Below are positions 8,081 through 18,258 of a DNA stretch of 64,000 nt, piece by piece. The stretch is from NCBI GenBank assembly GCA_005405945.1, contig BJHW01000001.1:3596001-3660000 (forward strand), written 5' to 3'. Position 1 is the stretch's first letter; each line of letters starts with the position of its first letter. The position numbers and the translations under genes were made by a program. This DNA comes from Streptomyces violaceusniger (lineage in GTDB: Bacteria > Actinomycetota > Actinomycetes > Streptomycetales > Streptomycetaceae). The notes under the pieces are model-generated. The model was not told the DNA's origin. It saw only the letters and a list, made by a program, of their open reading frames with translations, and ran no database searches.

Positions 8081-10687
8081 TTACTCGCCCTGCTTCTCCC
8101 GTACGCTCAGGGCGCGTCGCAGGTCGTCGATCTGGTCGGCGAGGCGGCGGCGGAGGGCGGGTACGGCGTCGGGGGACGCGAGGCACTCCTCGCCCAGGCG
8201 CAGGGTTTCGGCGTCCACCGTGCTCGGGAAGCCGAACCGGGCGACGGTGTCGGCGATGGCGGGGCCGCGGCGGGCGCCGAGCGCGACGGCGGCCGGGAAG
8301 TAGCGCGGCACGTAGTCGGCGAGGACGTCGTGGTGCTCGGGCTGCCAGAAGCCCGCGACGGTCGCGGTGACCAGGTAGTTGGAGAGCTCGTCCCCCTGGC
8401 CATCGTCCCCCTGGCCGTCGGCGCTCTTTCCGTCCTCCCCGCCGCCGAAGATGGTCTGCCAGGCGGCCTCCTTCGCGGCGGCGTCCGGCAGCGCGGCCCG
8501 GCAGCGGGCGGCGCCCTCCTGCCCGGTGGCACTGGAGTCGCGGGCGCGTTCGGCGTCGATGTCGGCGGGGCCGACGGCGCCGAGGACGGCGAGGCGGCCG
8601 AGGATCTGCCAGCGCAGCTCGGGGTCGAGGGCGGGGCCGCCGGGGACGGTGTCGCCGTCGAGCCAGTCGCTGAGCTCGGCGGGGGCGGTGGCGCTGCCGA
8701 TGAACGTACGGACGGCGGCGAGCCGCAGCCCGTCCCCGGAGCCGTCCTCGGTGCGGCGCAGCAGATCGCGGCAGGTGGCGCTGATGGTGGCCAGGGCGGC
8801 GGGGCGCTGGTCCGCGGGGAGGTAGCGGTCGGCGATCTGGGTGCGGGCGAAGGCGAGGACGCCCTGGACGATCGCTATGTCGGTCTCGTGCGGCAGATGG
8901 GCGCGGGCGGCCTCGAGGTAGTCGGTGGCCGGGAGGTCGCCGTCGCGCACCATGTCGCGGGCGGCGTTCCAGACCACGGCGCGGCTGACGGCGTCGGGGA
9001 GGCCGGACAGCGAGCGGTGGACGGCCTTCCAGGAGCCGGGGTCGAGCCGGATCTTGGTGTAGGTGAGGTCGCCGTCGTTCAGCAGCAGCAGATCGGGGCG
9101 GGGCCCGGTGAAGGAGAGGCTGAGGCCGGGCTCGGCGCCGTCGAGCTCGGCCTCGACGCGCTCGCGCAGGACCAGCTGGTGCGGGGCGGCGGGCGCGTGG
9201 TCGTACAGGCCGATGGCGATGCGGTGCGGACGCCGAGTGGGGGCGTCCCCGTCCGGGCCGCCGCCCTGGTGGCGGATCTCGGCGCTCCAGCGGTCGCCGT
9301 TCGCGGTGACGACGGGCGCGAGGGTGTCGACGCCGGTGGTGCGCAGCCAGCGGTCGGCCCAGGCGTGGACGTCGCGGCCGGAGGAGCGGGCGAGGGAGTC
9401 GATGAAGTCGGCGAGGGTGGCGTTGCCGAAGCGGTGCCGGGTGAAGTGGTCGTTGATGCCGTCGAGGAAGGTCTTCTCGCCGAGCCAGGTGACGAGCTGG
9501 CGCAGCGCGGAGGCGCCCTTGGCGTACGAGATGCCGTCGAAGTTGAGGCGGGCGGCCGCGGTGTCGGGGACCAGCTCGGGCGCGGGCGCGACCGGGTGGG
9601 TGGAGGGGCGCTGGTCGGCGTCGTAGCCCCAGTTCTTGCGGCGGACGCCGAAGTCGGCCCAGGTGTCGGTGTAGCGGGTGGTCTCGGTGAGGATCTGGTA
9701 GCCCATGTACTCGGCGAAGGACTCGTTCAGCCAGATGTCGTCCCACCACTTCATGGTGACGAGGTCGCCGAACCACATATGGGCCATCTCGTGGGCGATG
9801 ACCATGGCGCGGGTCTGGCGCTCGGCGTCGGTGACGGCGGAGCGGAAGACGAACTCGTCGCGGAAGGTGACCAGGCCCGGGTTCTCCATGGCGCCGGAGT
9901 TGAACTCGGGGACGAACGCCTGGTCGTAGGAGTCGAAGGGGTACGGCTCCTCGAAGATCTCGTGGTAGCGGTCGAAGCAGCGCCGGGTGATGTCGAACAG
10001 CTCGTCGGCGTCGGCCTCGAGATAGGGCGCGAGGGAGCGGCGGACGTGCAGCCCGAAGGGGAGTCCGGCGTGCTCGGTGCGCACCGAGTGGTACGGGCCG
10101 GCGGCCAGGGCCATCAGATACGTGCTGATGGGCGGGGTGGGCGCGAGCTGCCAGCGGCCCTCCTCGGGGGCGCCGACGCGGGTGGCGATGCCGTTGCCGA
10201 GGACGGTCCACTCGGGCGGGGCGGTGACGCGGACGTCGAAGACGGCCTTGAGGTCGGGCTGGTCGAACGCGGTGAAGACGTCGTTCGCGTCCGACATGCA
10301 GCACATCGTGTAGAGGTACGTCTCGCCGTCGGCCGGGTCGGTGAAGCGGTGCATGCCCTCGCCGGTGTGGGAGTAGCGCATGTCGGTCTCGACGCGCAGC
10401 TCGTGCTCGCCCTCGCCGAGCCCGGTGAGCGGGAGCCGACCGCCCGCGACGGCCTCGGCGGTCTCGCCGGTGAGGTCCAGCTCCCGGCCGTCGAGCACGG
10501 CCCGGTGGAGGGCGGCCGGCCGGAGTTCGGCGAAGGTGTCCGCGCCCGCCTGGCGCGCGCTGAAGCGGATGGTCGTGGTGGAGCCGAAGAGCTCCTCCCC
10601 GCGGGTGAGGTCGAGGTCGATGGTGTAGCGGTGGACCTCGATGAGGCGGGCTCGGTTCTGCGCTTCCTCGCGCGTCAGTACGGACAT
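8081..10687 (-). CDS. pepN: Aminopeptidase N (M1 family)
   Basis: 868 aa from ATG 10687 (MSVLTREEAQNRARL), a typical actinobacterial PepN length and start; the upstream extension to 10723 lacks support. The exopeptidase motif GAMENPG is followed by the zinc site HEMAHMWFGDLVT with the third ligand Glu in NESFAEYMGY, 18 residues on. The long helical ERAP1-like C-terminal domain (from about residue 520) is complete. It is a cytoplasmic zinc aminopeptidase that removes N-terminal residues from peptides in protein turnover. It is transcribed alone; the next gene in the same direction, chorismate mutase, ends 79 nt upstream of its start. Confidence 0.95.
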   Translation of the reverse strand: MSVLTREEAQNRARLIEVHRYTIDLDLTRGEELFGSTTTIRFSARQAGADTFAELRPAALHRAVLDGRELDLTGETAEAVAGGRLPLTGLGEGEHELRVETDMRYSHTGEGMHRFTDPADGETYLYTMCCMSDANDVFTAFDQPDLKAVFDVRVTAPPEWTVLGNGIATRVGAPEEGRWQLAPTPPISTYLMALAAGPYHSVRTEHAGLPFGLHVRRSLAPYLEADADELFDITRRCFDRYHEIFEEPYPFDSYDQAFVPEFNSGAMENPGLVTFRDEFVFRSAVTDAERQTRAMVIAHEMAHMWFGDLVTMKWWDDIWLNESFAEYMGYQILTETTRYTDTWADFGVRRKNWGYDADQRPSTHPVAPAPELVPDTAAARLNFDGISYAKGASALRQLVTWLGEKTFLDGINDHFTRHRFGNATLADFIDSLARSSGRDVHAWADRWLRTTGVDTLAPVVTANGDRWSAEIRHQGGGPDGDAPTRRPHRIAIGLYDHAPAAPHQLVLRERVEAELDGAEPGLSLSFTGPRPDLLLLNDGDLTYTKIRLDPGSWKAVHRSLSGLPDAVSRAVVWNAARDMVRDGDLPATDYLEAARAHLPHETDIAIVQGVLAFARTQIADRYLPADQRPAALATISATCRDLLRRTEDGSGDGLRLAAVRTFIGSATAPAELSDWLDGDTVPGGPALDPELRWQILGRLAVLGAVGPADIDAERARDSSATGQEGAARCRAALPDAAAKEAAWQTIFGGGEDGKSADGQGDDGQGDELSNYLVTATVAGFWQPEHHDVLADYVPRYFPAAVALGARRGPAIADTVARFGFPSTVDAETLRLGEECLASPDAVPALRRRLADQIDDLRRALSVREKQGE

Positions 10688-10766
10688 GGGGACATGCTGC
10701 CCTACGTGCGGCGGGCCGCACACGGGTGGGAAGTGGTTGCCCGGGGCGGATGGCCACCCGGGAGCG

Positions 10767-11156
10767 CTACCGGAGTGCGCCCTCGGGCCCCTCGGTGCCG
10801 TTGTCGGAGCGGGCGATGGTCTCGTGGTGCCGGATGACCTCGGCGATGATGAAGTTGAGCAGCTTCTCGGCGAAGCCGGGGTCGAGCTTGGCGCTCTCGG
10901 CGAGCTGCCGCAGCCGGGTGATCTGGCGCGCCTCGCGGGCCGGGTCGGCCGGGGGGAGCCGGTGGGCGGCCTTGAGGTGGCCGACCTGCTGGGTGCATTT
11001 GAAGCGCTCGGCGAGCATATGGACCACGGCCGCGTCGATGTTGTCGATGCTGTCGCGCAACCGGGTCAGCTCGTCGAGGACGGACGGGTCGATCCCCTCG
11101 GGGTCTCCCGGCGTCGCCGGCTGTCCGGCGGTGTGGTCACTCATGCTGTGCGTCAT
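10767..11156 (-). CDS. Chorismate mutase (AroQ class)
   Basis: 129 aa. After a 25-residue Pro/Asp-rich lead, the all-helical AroQ domain shows LDELTRLRDSIDNIDAAVVHMLAERF, then KAAHRLPPADPAREARQITRL and a final helix ending VIRHHETIA. The Arg in RLRDSIDNID, the Lys/Arg of the middle helix and the C-terminal helix agree with monofunctional AroQ mutases. It converts chorismate to prephenate for phenylalanine and tyrosine, in competition with TrpE at 34-36 kb. The start could be 11156 (near AGGAAG, spacing short) or the ATG at 11144. Confidence 0.88.
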   Translation of the reverse strand: MTHSMSDHTAGQPATPGDPEGIDPSVLDELTRLRDSIDNIDAAVVHMLAERFKCTQQVGHLKAAHRLPPADPAREARQITRLRQLAESAKLDPGFAEKLLNFIIAEVIRHHETIARSDNGTEGPEGALR

Positions 11157-11743
11157 GCTTCCTGAGAGTACTTTTCCCCGGGACCCGGTTCCGCTCGGGG
11201 GCGCTTCGGCCCGCGTCTGCTCGCGTCTGCCCGCGTCGGCCCGCGTCGGCCGCGTCCGGGGCCTGCCCTCGATCGGCCCCCGGACCGCCCCGACCCCTGT
11301 GGGGGGTTCGGGGTCCGGCCCGCGAGGGGCGCGGAAGGGGGCGGGGCGGTCGTGGTGGAGGGCCGCTCCCGGTACGGCGCCTCCACCGTGGAGGAGTCGC
11401 CTGGGCGGGGAGAGGTTCCACCTACGGCCCGACTTTCCCGGTGGCCTCCCGGCCCGGCTTTTCGGCGGCGTACGGCCCGGCTTCCCCTGCGGCCCCCGGC
11501 CCGGCTTTCCCTGCGGCCCCGGCGCGCTTCCCGGCGGCTCCCGGCTCGGCTTTCTCCGTGGCCCGCTCCGGAGGGGGCCGTTCCGGGCGAGCGGGGTGTC
11601 CGACGGGGCTTGACGCCTGCGGCGGGCTGCTCCCCTCCCCGCCGGACGCCCCGTAACCCCGGGGTCTGGGGGCGAGGCTCCGCCGCGTGGATCGATATGC
11701 GGCTCCGGCCCGCGGTCCGCCGGACACCCCGTAGGGTTCCCAC
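11157..11743. repeat. Gene-free GC-rich stretch with low-complexity tracts
   Basis: 587 bases without a supported gene. Degenerate tandem units of the type 'ggcccggctttccctgcggccc' run from about 11437 to 11560, and a dispersed intergenic element occupies 11612-11730 (listed separately). All frames stay open because of base composition; the translations are Gly/Arg/Pro-rich and have no ribosome binding site. Confidence 0.6.
11612..11730 (-). repeat. Copy 1 of the dispersed GC-rich intergenic element
   Basis: Starts with GACGCCTGCGGCGGGCTGCT (end B, inverted), continues through CTCCCCTCCCCGCC and a CCCCGGGGTCTGGGGG core, and ends with GGCTCCGCCGCGTGGATCGATATGCGGCTC (end A). The same two ends recur at 28.1, 32.6, 37.5 and 43.9 kb. 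Confidence 0.7.
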
Positions 11744-12130
11744 ATGATCGCGACGCTTCAGTGCACCGTCATCGACTGCCCCGATCCCGCCGCGCTGGCC
11801 GCCTTCTACGGCAAGATCCTGGGTTGGCGGGTGAACGACAGCGATCCCGAGTGGGCGACCCTGACGGCCGAGGACGGCCGTCAGTTCGCCTTCCAGCGGG
11901 CGCCGGACCACCAGCCGCCGCGCTGGCCGGATCCCGCCCATCCGCAGCAGATGCACCTGGACTTCGACGTGGAGACGCGCGCGGACGCGGAGCGGGCGCA
12001 GCGGGAGCTGATCGAGCTCGGGGCGACGTTCCTGCACGACAGTGGCGGGGAGCGTTCGGGGTTCCGGGTCTTCAACGATCCGGCCGGGCACCCGTTCTGC
12101 ATCTGCTACGGACAGATGGGACCGAACTGA
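11744..12130 (+). CDS. VOC superfamily (glyoxalase-like) protein
   Basis: 128 aa, ATG at 11744 with AGGG 7 nt upstream. The two beta-alpha-beta-beta-beta half modules are clear: residues 1-55 (MIATLQCTVIDCPDPAALAAF ... WATLTAEDGRQFAFQ) and 70-128 (QMHLDFDVETRADAE ... GFRVFNDPAGHPFCICY). The His in QMHLDF and the Glu-poor C-terminal strand resemble the streptomycete subgroup annotated as glyoxalase/bleomycin resistance-like. Function is unknown: members range from metal-dependent lyases to drug-binding proteins. No linked resistance or biosynthesis genes. Confidence 0.82.
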   Translation: MIATLQCTVIDCPDPAALAAFYGKILGWRVNDSDPEWATLTAEDGRQFAFQRAPDHQPPRWPDPAHPQQMHLDFDVETRADAERAQRELIELGATFLHDSGGERSGFRVFNDPAGHPFCICYGQMGPN

Positions 12131-12219
12131 CGGCTCTGATGGAGCCGACAGAGCTGACCGGGGCCGGCTCGGTGGCCGGTCCCCGGTCAGCTCCCGTCGA
12201 AGGCGGTGCTGAGGAGGGG

Positions 12220-13053
<834 letters not shown>

Positions 13054-13072
13054 TCAGGCTCATGCCAAGCCT

Positions 13073-13094
13073 TGATGCGCGGCTCCGCCGCGTG
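13073..13094 (+). repeat. Fragment of end A of the dispersed element
   Basis: GATGCGCGGCTCCGCCGCGTG, one substitution and one change away from the GATATGCGGCTCCGCCGCGTG end of the dispersed element. It lies in the leader region of the trypsin gene, about 60 nt upstream of its start. Confidence 0.45.
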
Positions 13095-13284
13095 ACAAAA
13101 ATCCGGAAACCTCTCCGAAATCCCGTGGATGAGCCGGTAAAACGCCCTGTGATTATGTGGACCGGGTGAACGGGGTGACAAGGGTCGGTTTTCAGCCAGC
13201 GCGGCCTACCCGCCGCCCCACCGAACGACCGTAAGGTTGAGGGGAGACAGGGCGCACGGCTGGCGACGGGCACGGGGTGACGGC

Positions 13285-14172
13285 GTGGCGGCACCGGGCA
13301 GCGATATCGAGCACGGCTATCCCCATCTGGACACCGTCCGGGCCGCGATCACCGCGCTCTACCGCCGCCTGTCCCGCGACACGGTGGACACCTTCGGACT
13401 CAGCGTGGTCCCCGGCGATGTGGCCTTCGCCGACCAGGACGACCTCTACCTGGGCGTTCAGCGGGTGGCCCGGGTCATGGTGCAGCATCTGCGGCTGCCG
13501 GACGCACGGATGATCGTGAGCTTCCGGGAGATGCGGCACGCGGGGAACGTGGAGCTGGCCGCGGGCCCGGAGTACTTCATCGAGCTCAACTCCCGCTTCA
13601 AGACCCACCGTCGGGACATCGGCGCCGCCCTGGCCCACGAGGTGACCCATGTGTATCTGCACCGCCTGGACCTGTCGTTCCCCGGCACGCGCGACAACGA
13701 AATCCTCACCGACACCGCCGCCGCCTATCTCGGCACGGGCTGGTTGTTGCTCGACGCCTACCGCCAGGACTCGGTTTCCAGCCAGAAACTGGGCTATCTG
13801 ACACCGGAGGAGTTCGGCTACGTCCTGGCCATGCGGGCGCTGCTCTTCGGTGAGGACCCCTCCCCCTGGTTCACCTCTCCGCAGGCGTACGAGGCGTACG
13901 CCAAGGGGCTGGAGCTGGCCCGCCGCGAGCAGGCCCGGCCGCCGCTCGCCGCCGCCGGCTGGACCGGCCGCCGCCGCTACGCCAAGGACCGCCGGTCGGC
14001 CCAGTCCGGCCACCCCTCCCCCACCGGAGGGGAGTACGCCTTCGACGCCGGCCCTCCGCTGAGCGTCTCCTTCCCCTGCCCGACCTGCCGTCAGCGCATC
14101 CGGGTCCCGGTGCGCGGGCGGCTGCGGGCCCGCTGCGGGCTGTGCCGTACGGTGCTGGAGTGCGACACGTGA
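13285..14172 (+). CDS. HEXXH-motif putative metallopeptidase with C-terminal Cys4 ribbon
   Basis: 295 aa from GTG 13285 (GGGG upstream); an earlier in-frame ATG-like start is possible at 13237. The central part carries HEVTHVYLHRL, a HEXXH zincin motif, preceded by YFIELNSRF and followed by DNEILTDTAAAYLGTGWLLLDAY, where the Glu in NEILTD could be the third ligand. This arrangement resembles small bacterial gluzincins. About residues 262-290 hold CPTC ... CGLC, a four-cysteine zinc-ribbon-like module. There is no signal peptide or membrane segment, so it should be cytoplasmic. The combination of a zincin core with a Cys4 tail is unusual; I do not recognise a named family. Confidence 0.72.
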   Translation: MAAPGSDIEHGYPHLDTVRAAITALYRRLSRDTVDTFGLSVVPGDVAFADQDDLYLGVQRVARVMVQHLRLPDARMIVSFREMRHAGNVELAAGPEYFIELNSRFKTHRRDIGAALAHEVTHVYLHRLDLSFPGTRDNEILTDTAAAYLGTGWLLLDAYRQDSVSSQKLGYLTPEEFGYVLAMRALLFGEDPSPWFTSPQAYEAYAKGLELARREQARPPLAAAGWTGRRRYAKDRRSAQSGHPSPTGGEYAFDAGPPLSVSFPCPTCRQRIRVPVRGRLRARCGLCRTVLECDT

Positions 14173-14290
14173 CGCGACGCCTGACGCGACGCCTGACGCG
14201 ACGCCTGACCACGTGAACGCGATGCCCGACGCGGCGCCGGCCCGTGGCCCTACGGACGTGGAGCGCGCTCGACGTCGTACGCTCACCTCC

Positions 14291-14764
14291 ATGAGTCCCT
14301 CCATCGCCACCAACACCCAGGTCGGCCTCGATGAACTGCTGGAGTTCGTACGCCCGCGCCACCGTGCGCTGCTGATGACCCGCCGGGCCGATGGCTCGCC
14401 CCAGGCGTCCCCGCTGACCTGCGGAGTCGATGACTCCGGCCGGATCGTGATGTCCACCTACCCCGAGCGCGCCAAGGTGCGCAACGCCAAGCGTGACCCC
14501 GCCGTGAGCCTCGTCGTGCTGTCCGACGAATGGAACGGCCCGTGGGTGCAGATCGACGGCACCGCCGAGGTGATCGACACCCCGGAGTCCGTGGAGCCGC
14601 TGGTCGAGTACTACCGCAATATCGCGGGCGAGCACCCGGACTGGGACGAGTACCGCGAGGCCATGCGCAAACAGGGCAAGTCGCTGATCCGGGTCACCCC
14701 CGAGCGCTGGGGCCCGGTCGCCACCGGCGGCTTCCCGGCCCGCCTGGTGGAGAACGAGGGCTGA
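14291..14764 (+). CDS. PPOX-class F420-dependent oxidoreductase-like protein
   Basis: 157 aa from ATG 14291; the frame is open upstream to a GTG at 14213 but the added 26 residues are atypical. The split beta-barrel fold is evident: LLEFVRPRHRALLMTRRADG, SPQASPLTCGVDDSGRIVMS, KVRNAKRDPAVSLVV, GPWVQIDGTAEVI and a C-terminal RVTPERWGPVA. This is the pattern of the actinobacterial PPOX/TIGR03618 group that binds F420 (or FMN). Probable cytoplasmic reductase of unknown substrate. It ends 17 nt from the convergent glycosyltransferase gene. Confidence 0.85.
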   Translation: MSPSIATNTQVGLDELLEFVRPRHRALLMTRRADGSPQASPLTCGVDDSGRIVMSTYPERAKVRNAKRDPAVSLVVLSDEWNGPWVQIDGTAEVIDTPESVEPLVEYYRNIAGEHPDWDEYREAMRKQGKSLIRVTPERWGPVATGGFPARLVENEG

Positions 14765-14780
14765 CGGCGCCCGGCGACGC

Positions 14781-16277
14781 TCAGCACGCCCCCGCACGCC
14801 CGTAGAGCACGATCCGCATCCCGGTGACGTCCCTGACGGTGCATCGGTGGAAGTGCTCCGCGAGCACCTTCCGCTTCACCCGCTCCTGAGGGGTGCCGTC
14901 CAGCGGCTGGCCGGGCGGGTCGTTCACCGTGACGATCCGCCCGGCCGTCAGCATCCGGGCCCGGATCAGCGGTGCGGGCAGCTCGATGCCGTGCAGGGTG
15001 CCCGAGGGGATCGCGTGCCGGGCCAGCGCCAGCTCCCGCAGGCCCCGGAAGTCCTCCGGTCGTGACATGATCGGCTCCCGGCGCCGGGCGGGCAGGAAGA
15101 GCACCCCGTCGCCGGGGCGGCTCAGCTCCCGTACGGCGCGGGCGGCGGCGAGGGGGTCGTCGAGCCGGCTCTGCGGGGTCCGCAGGTGGAGGGAGTACGG
15201 CAGCAGCGCCGCCACGGCGGCCACCGCCAGCCCTCCGGCCAGCGCGCGCGGGGCGGCGACGGTGCGCGACAGCGCGTCCAGCCGGGCCCCGATCAGCAGC
15301 GCGAGACCGACGTAGGCGTAGAGCACGTACCGGTCGACGTAGAGCGGATGGAGATACGACACCGCCAGCAGCGCCGCCGGGGGCAGGATCAGCAGCGCGA
15401 GCGCGAGGTCGCGCAGCGGGACGGGCCCGTGCGCGGGCAGCGGTCCCCGGGCGCAGACGAGGCCCGCCAGGGCGAGCGCGCCGAAGCCGAGCAGCTCGGG
15501 CGGGCCCGGCGGGGAGATCCAGCCGACCAGCGCCGCCTGCTGCTGACTGACGATCACCAGCGGTGCCAGCACCACCGCCACCACGGAGGCCGCCTGCCCC
15601 CACGCCCAGCCGCAGCGCGCGCCCGCCCGGGCCCGGTACAGCGCGACGCCGTGCGCGGCGACGGCCAGGATCGCGAACTCGTGCAGCAGACAGGCCAGCG
15701 AGGTGACGGCGGCGTATCCGGCCCAGGTGCGCTTGCGGGGCCGGGCCACGGCGCTCAGCAGCAGATGCGTGGCCGCGACGACGGCGGCGCAGACCAGAGC
15801 GTAGGACCGCCCCTCCTGCGCGTACCGCTGCACCGCCGGGGCCAGCGGGAAGACCAGCCCGGCGGCGAGTCCGGCGCGGGGCCCGGCGAGCCGCTGCCCG
15901 AGCAGTCCGACCCCGGCGGCCGCGGCGGCCATGGCCAGCACCGAGGGCAGCCGGAGGGCGACGAGACCGCCGTCCCAGAGGGCGAAGACGCCGTGCATGA
16001 GCAGGTAGTACAGGCCGTGGACGGCGTCGGCCCCGCCGAGCAGACGCCAGATGTCGGCGACGCTCCGGTGGGCGACCTGATACGTCGTCGACTCGTCGCG
16101 CCACATGCTGTTCTCGCGGCGGATCCCCCACAGCCCGAGCGCCAGCGCCAGCCCGGCCGGGACGAGCCCGGCGGCGGCGCGCCCGGCGCGCCCGGTGCGG
16201 CGGGTCGCCGGGGCCGGGGGCGCCGGGCGGGCGCGCGGCGCGACCCCGGCGGAGTCGAGGGCAGGCGAGACGGCCAT
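14781..16277 (-). CDS. Membrane GT-C-type glycosyltransferase (GT39/mannosyltransferase-like)
   Basis: 498 aa with about ten hydrophobic segments. After an Ala/Pro/Arg-rich cytoplasmic lead, the first membrane helix is followed by SMWRDESTTYQVAHRS, where the acidic DE pair in the first extracytoplasmic loop is the catalytic signature of GT-C enzymes using polyprenyl-phosphate sugars. Later features include RLPSVLAMAAAAAGVGLL, QEGRSYAL, and a C-terminal hydrophilic domain ending with paired cysteines. It probably transfers a sugar from a lipid carrier outside the membrane. The acceptor is unknown. It lies 75 nt downstream of the ABC permease gene in the same direction and may be cotranscribed. 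Confidence 0.82.
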   Translation of the reverse strand: MAVSPALDSAGVAPRARPAPPAPATRRTGRAGRAAAGLVPAGLALALGLWGIRRENSMWRDESTTYQVAHRSVADIWRLLGGADAVHGLYYLLMHGVFALWDGGLVALRLPSVLAMAAAAAGVGLLGQRLAGPRAGLAAGLVFPLAPAVQRYAQEGRSYALVCAAVVAATHLLLSAVARPRKRTWAGYAAVTSLACLLHEFAILAVAAHGVALYRARAGARCGWAWGQAASVVAVVLAPLVIVSQQQAALVGWISPPGPPELLGFGALALAGLVCARGPLPAHGPVPLRDLALALLILPPAALLAVSYLHPLYVDRYVLYAYVGLALLIGARLDALSRTVAAPRALAGGLAVAAVAALLPYSLHLRTPQSRLDDPLAAARAVRELSRPGDGVLFLPARRREPIMSRPEDFRGLRELALARHAIPSGTLHGIELPAPLIRARMLTAGRIVTVNDPPGQPLDGTPQERVKRKVLAEHFHRCTVRDVTGMRIVLYGRAGAC

Positions 16278-16352
16278 GGGAAGGGGAACTCCGATCGGAG
16301 CGGAAGGTGATGCCGTGGATGCCGTGAATGCCGTGGCGGGGAGGGGCGCGGA

Positions 16353-17329
16353 TCAGGCCCGTCTGCGGCCGATCCACCACAGGCAGAACGCGGCGAGTGC
16401 GACGGCCACGGCCAGGCAGATTCCGGCCTGCATCCACTGCATGGGCCAGTAGTGGCTCGCCGGGTGCAGCTCCTCGTACACCCTCCGGGTGGCACCGAGC
16501 CGGTCGAGACAGCGTTGCCAGGCGTCCTCGCCACCGGTCACGGACGCGCAGCGGTCGAAGGGGATCTTCTCCCCGGAACGGCTCAGATAGCCGTTGCCCA
16601 TGCCGCGCCACGAGTTGAAGTAGACCTGAAAGTGGGTGACGGCGAATTCGCCGGAGGCGTCGGGTTCGGAGACGACCGTCCGCGGCGTCATCAGATGGGG
16701 GCGCAGGGCGTCCAGCCCGTACTGGATACCAGCGGTGGCCCCCAGCGTGACGACCATGGCGGGCACGGTACGCCGCAGCAGCAGCCCGGCCGCCGCGCCG
16801 AGGAGGAAGGCCGGCGGGGCAAGGGCGACCGCCGCCGGGCCGGTCGCGTCGAACGGCACGGCGGTGCCCCAGGCGATGTCCTGGAACTGGCCCCGGGCCG
16901 CCCGCCACCACCAGGTGTACAGGGCCGCGAGGACCGCGGTGCCGGCCGTGACGGCGACGAGCGGGAGCGCGAGTTTGGCGATGAGCCAGCGGGTCCGGCC
17001 GACGGACTGGGTCCACACCAACCGGTGGGTGCCCGTCTCCAGCTCCCGGGCGAACAGGGGCGCGCCGATGAAGACGCCGATCAGCGCCGGCAGGGCGATG
17101 AGCAGCCGCCCGGTGTTGAGCAGCGGTGTGCGGTAGGTGTCCCTGTCGTGCGCCCGGAAATAGCCCATCATCTCGGCGCGCTGCCAGACGATGTACGCGG
17201 CGATCGCCACGACCACGGCCAGGCCCGCCCAGAGGGCGGCCCGGTGCTGCCGCGCCACCAGCCACACCAGCCCTCGTACGCGGGCCGGGTGCCGGCTGAC
17301 GCCCGGATCCGTATGCCGATCGCGCTCAT
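16353..17329 (-). CDS. ABC transporter permease (YtrC/D-like), apparent one-base frameshift near start
   Basis: The start ATG at 17329 overlaps the stop of the ATPase gene (ATGA) and reads MSAIGIRIRASAGTRPAYEG, but the rest of the protein (LVWLVARQHRAALWAGLAVV onwards, six membrane segments, C-terminal WWIGRRRA) is in the next frame. Adding one base at the C run 17271-17273 joins the two into a 325-residue protein with the normal GLVWLVARQHR entry of streptomycete two-component ABC permeases. The alternative, an internal GTG start in the downstream frame, would lose the coupling and the lead. With the ATPase it should form an exporter; such GntR-controlled systems respond to cell-wall-active antibiotics in other Gram-positives. 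Confidence 0.82.
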
Positions 17330-18258
17330 GCCTCCACCTCCGTACCGGTCGCCCGGGCACCGGCCGTGAACAGCGGCGGGGCGTCGGGAGCACGCAGATA
17401 GCCGAGCAGCACGTCCTCGAGGGAGGGCTCGGTGACGATCCAGCCCTCCCCGTCCGTGGTGCCGTCCGGGCGTATCAGCGCGGTGAGCTGACGGCCCGTC
17501 GTACGGGTCTCGACCACGGTGTGGCGGGCGAGCGCCTCCGGTGTGCCGCCGCCGGTCCCGCTCGGGCCGGTGACGAGACGGTGGGCGGCCTGGATGGCGT
17601 CCGCCTCGCCCGCCAGGCGGATCCGGCCGCCGCCCATCAGCAGCAGGTAGTCGCAGACGCCGTCGAGTTCGGCGAGCACATGGGTGGAGATGACCACGCC
17701 GGTGCCGCGCTCGGCGGCCTCGGCCATCAGCGCGCCCATCATCCGGTGGCGGCGCAGCGGGTCCTGGTCGGACATCGGCTCGTCCAGGAGGAGCAGATCG
17801 GCACGTTTGCCGAGAGCCACGGCGAGCGCCACACAGGTGCGCTGGCCGCCGGAGAGCGAGCCGACGCGGGCGGACAGCGGCACCTCGACCTCCGCCACCA
17901 CCCGTTCGGCGGTCTTCTGGTCCCAGCGGGGGTTGAGCTCCCGGCCCAGGCGCAGGGTGTCGGCGACGGTGAAGCGCGGGTAGAGCGGCTTGTCCTGGGC
18001 GACGAAGGCGATGCGCTCGCGGGTGCCGGGGTCGGCGGAGGGGCGGCCGAAGACCCGCAGCGTGCCGGTGGTCGGGGTCAGCAGCCCGGCGGCGAGGGAC
18101 AGCAGGGTGCTCTTGCCGGAGCCGTTGGGGCCCACCAGTGCGCAGATCCGCCCGGCGGGCAGCCGGAAGGCGACGTCCCTGAGGGCCCAGCCGCGCCGGT
18201 ACTTCTTGCCCAGCCCGGACGCCTCCAGTGCGCCGGACGCGTCGATCTCTTCGGTCAC
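17326..18258 (-). CDS. ABC transporter ATP-binding protein
   Basis: 310 aa, GTG start at 18258 overlapping the restored end of the GntR gene (GTGA). Walker A GPNGSGKS (about 43-50), Q-loop FVAQDKP, signature SLSGGQRT, Walker B LLLLDEPMS and the H-loop ISTHVLAEL are all intact. The last 80 residues form a small beta-rich accessory domain (TVVETRTTGRQLTALI) found in drug and antibiotic exporters of this type, and EPSLEDVLLGYL is the usual ending of the drug-exporter ATPase family. Works with the downstream permease; energy from ATP at the inner membrane face. Confidence 0.93.
   Translation of the reverse strand: MTEEIDASGALEASGLGKKYRRGWALRDVAFRLPAGRICALVGPNGSGKSTLLSLAAGLLTPTTGTLRVFGRPSADPGTRERIAFVAQDKPLYPRFTVADTLRLGRELNPRWDQKTAERVVAEVEVPLSARVGSLSGGQRTCVALAVALGKRADLLLLDEPMSDQDPLRRHRMMGALMAEAAERGTGVVISTHVLAELDGVCDYLLLMGGGRIRLAGEADAIQAAHRLVTGPSGTGGGTPEALARHTVVETRTTGRQLTALIRPDGTTDGEGWIVTEPSLEDVLLGYLRAPDAPPLFTAGARATGTEVEA

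Noticed and set aside
7518..10757. 1079-residue minus-strand frame running over pepN
   Set aside because: Only the last 77 codons look like a protein with its own start; the rest is an Arg/Pro-rich shadow of pepN in another frame.
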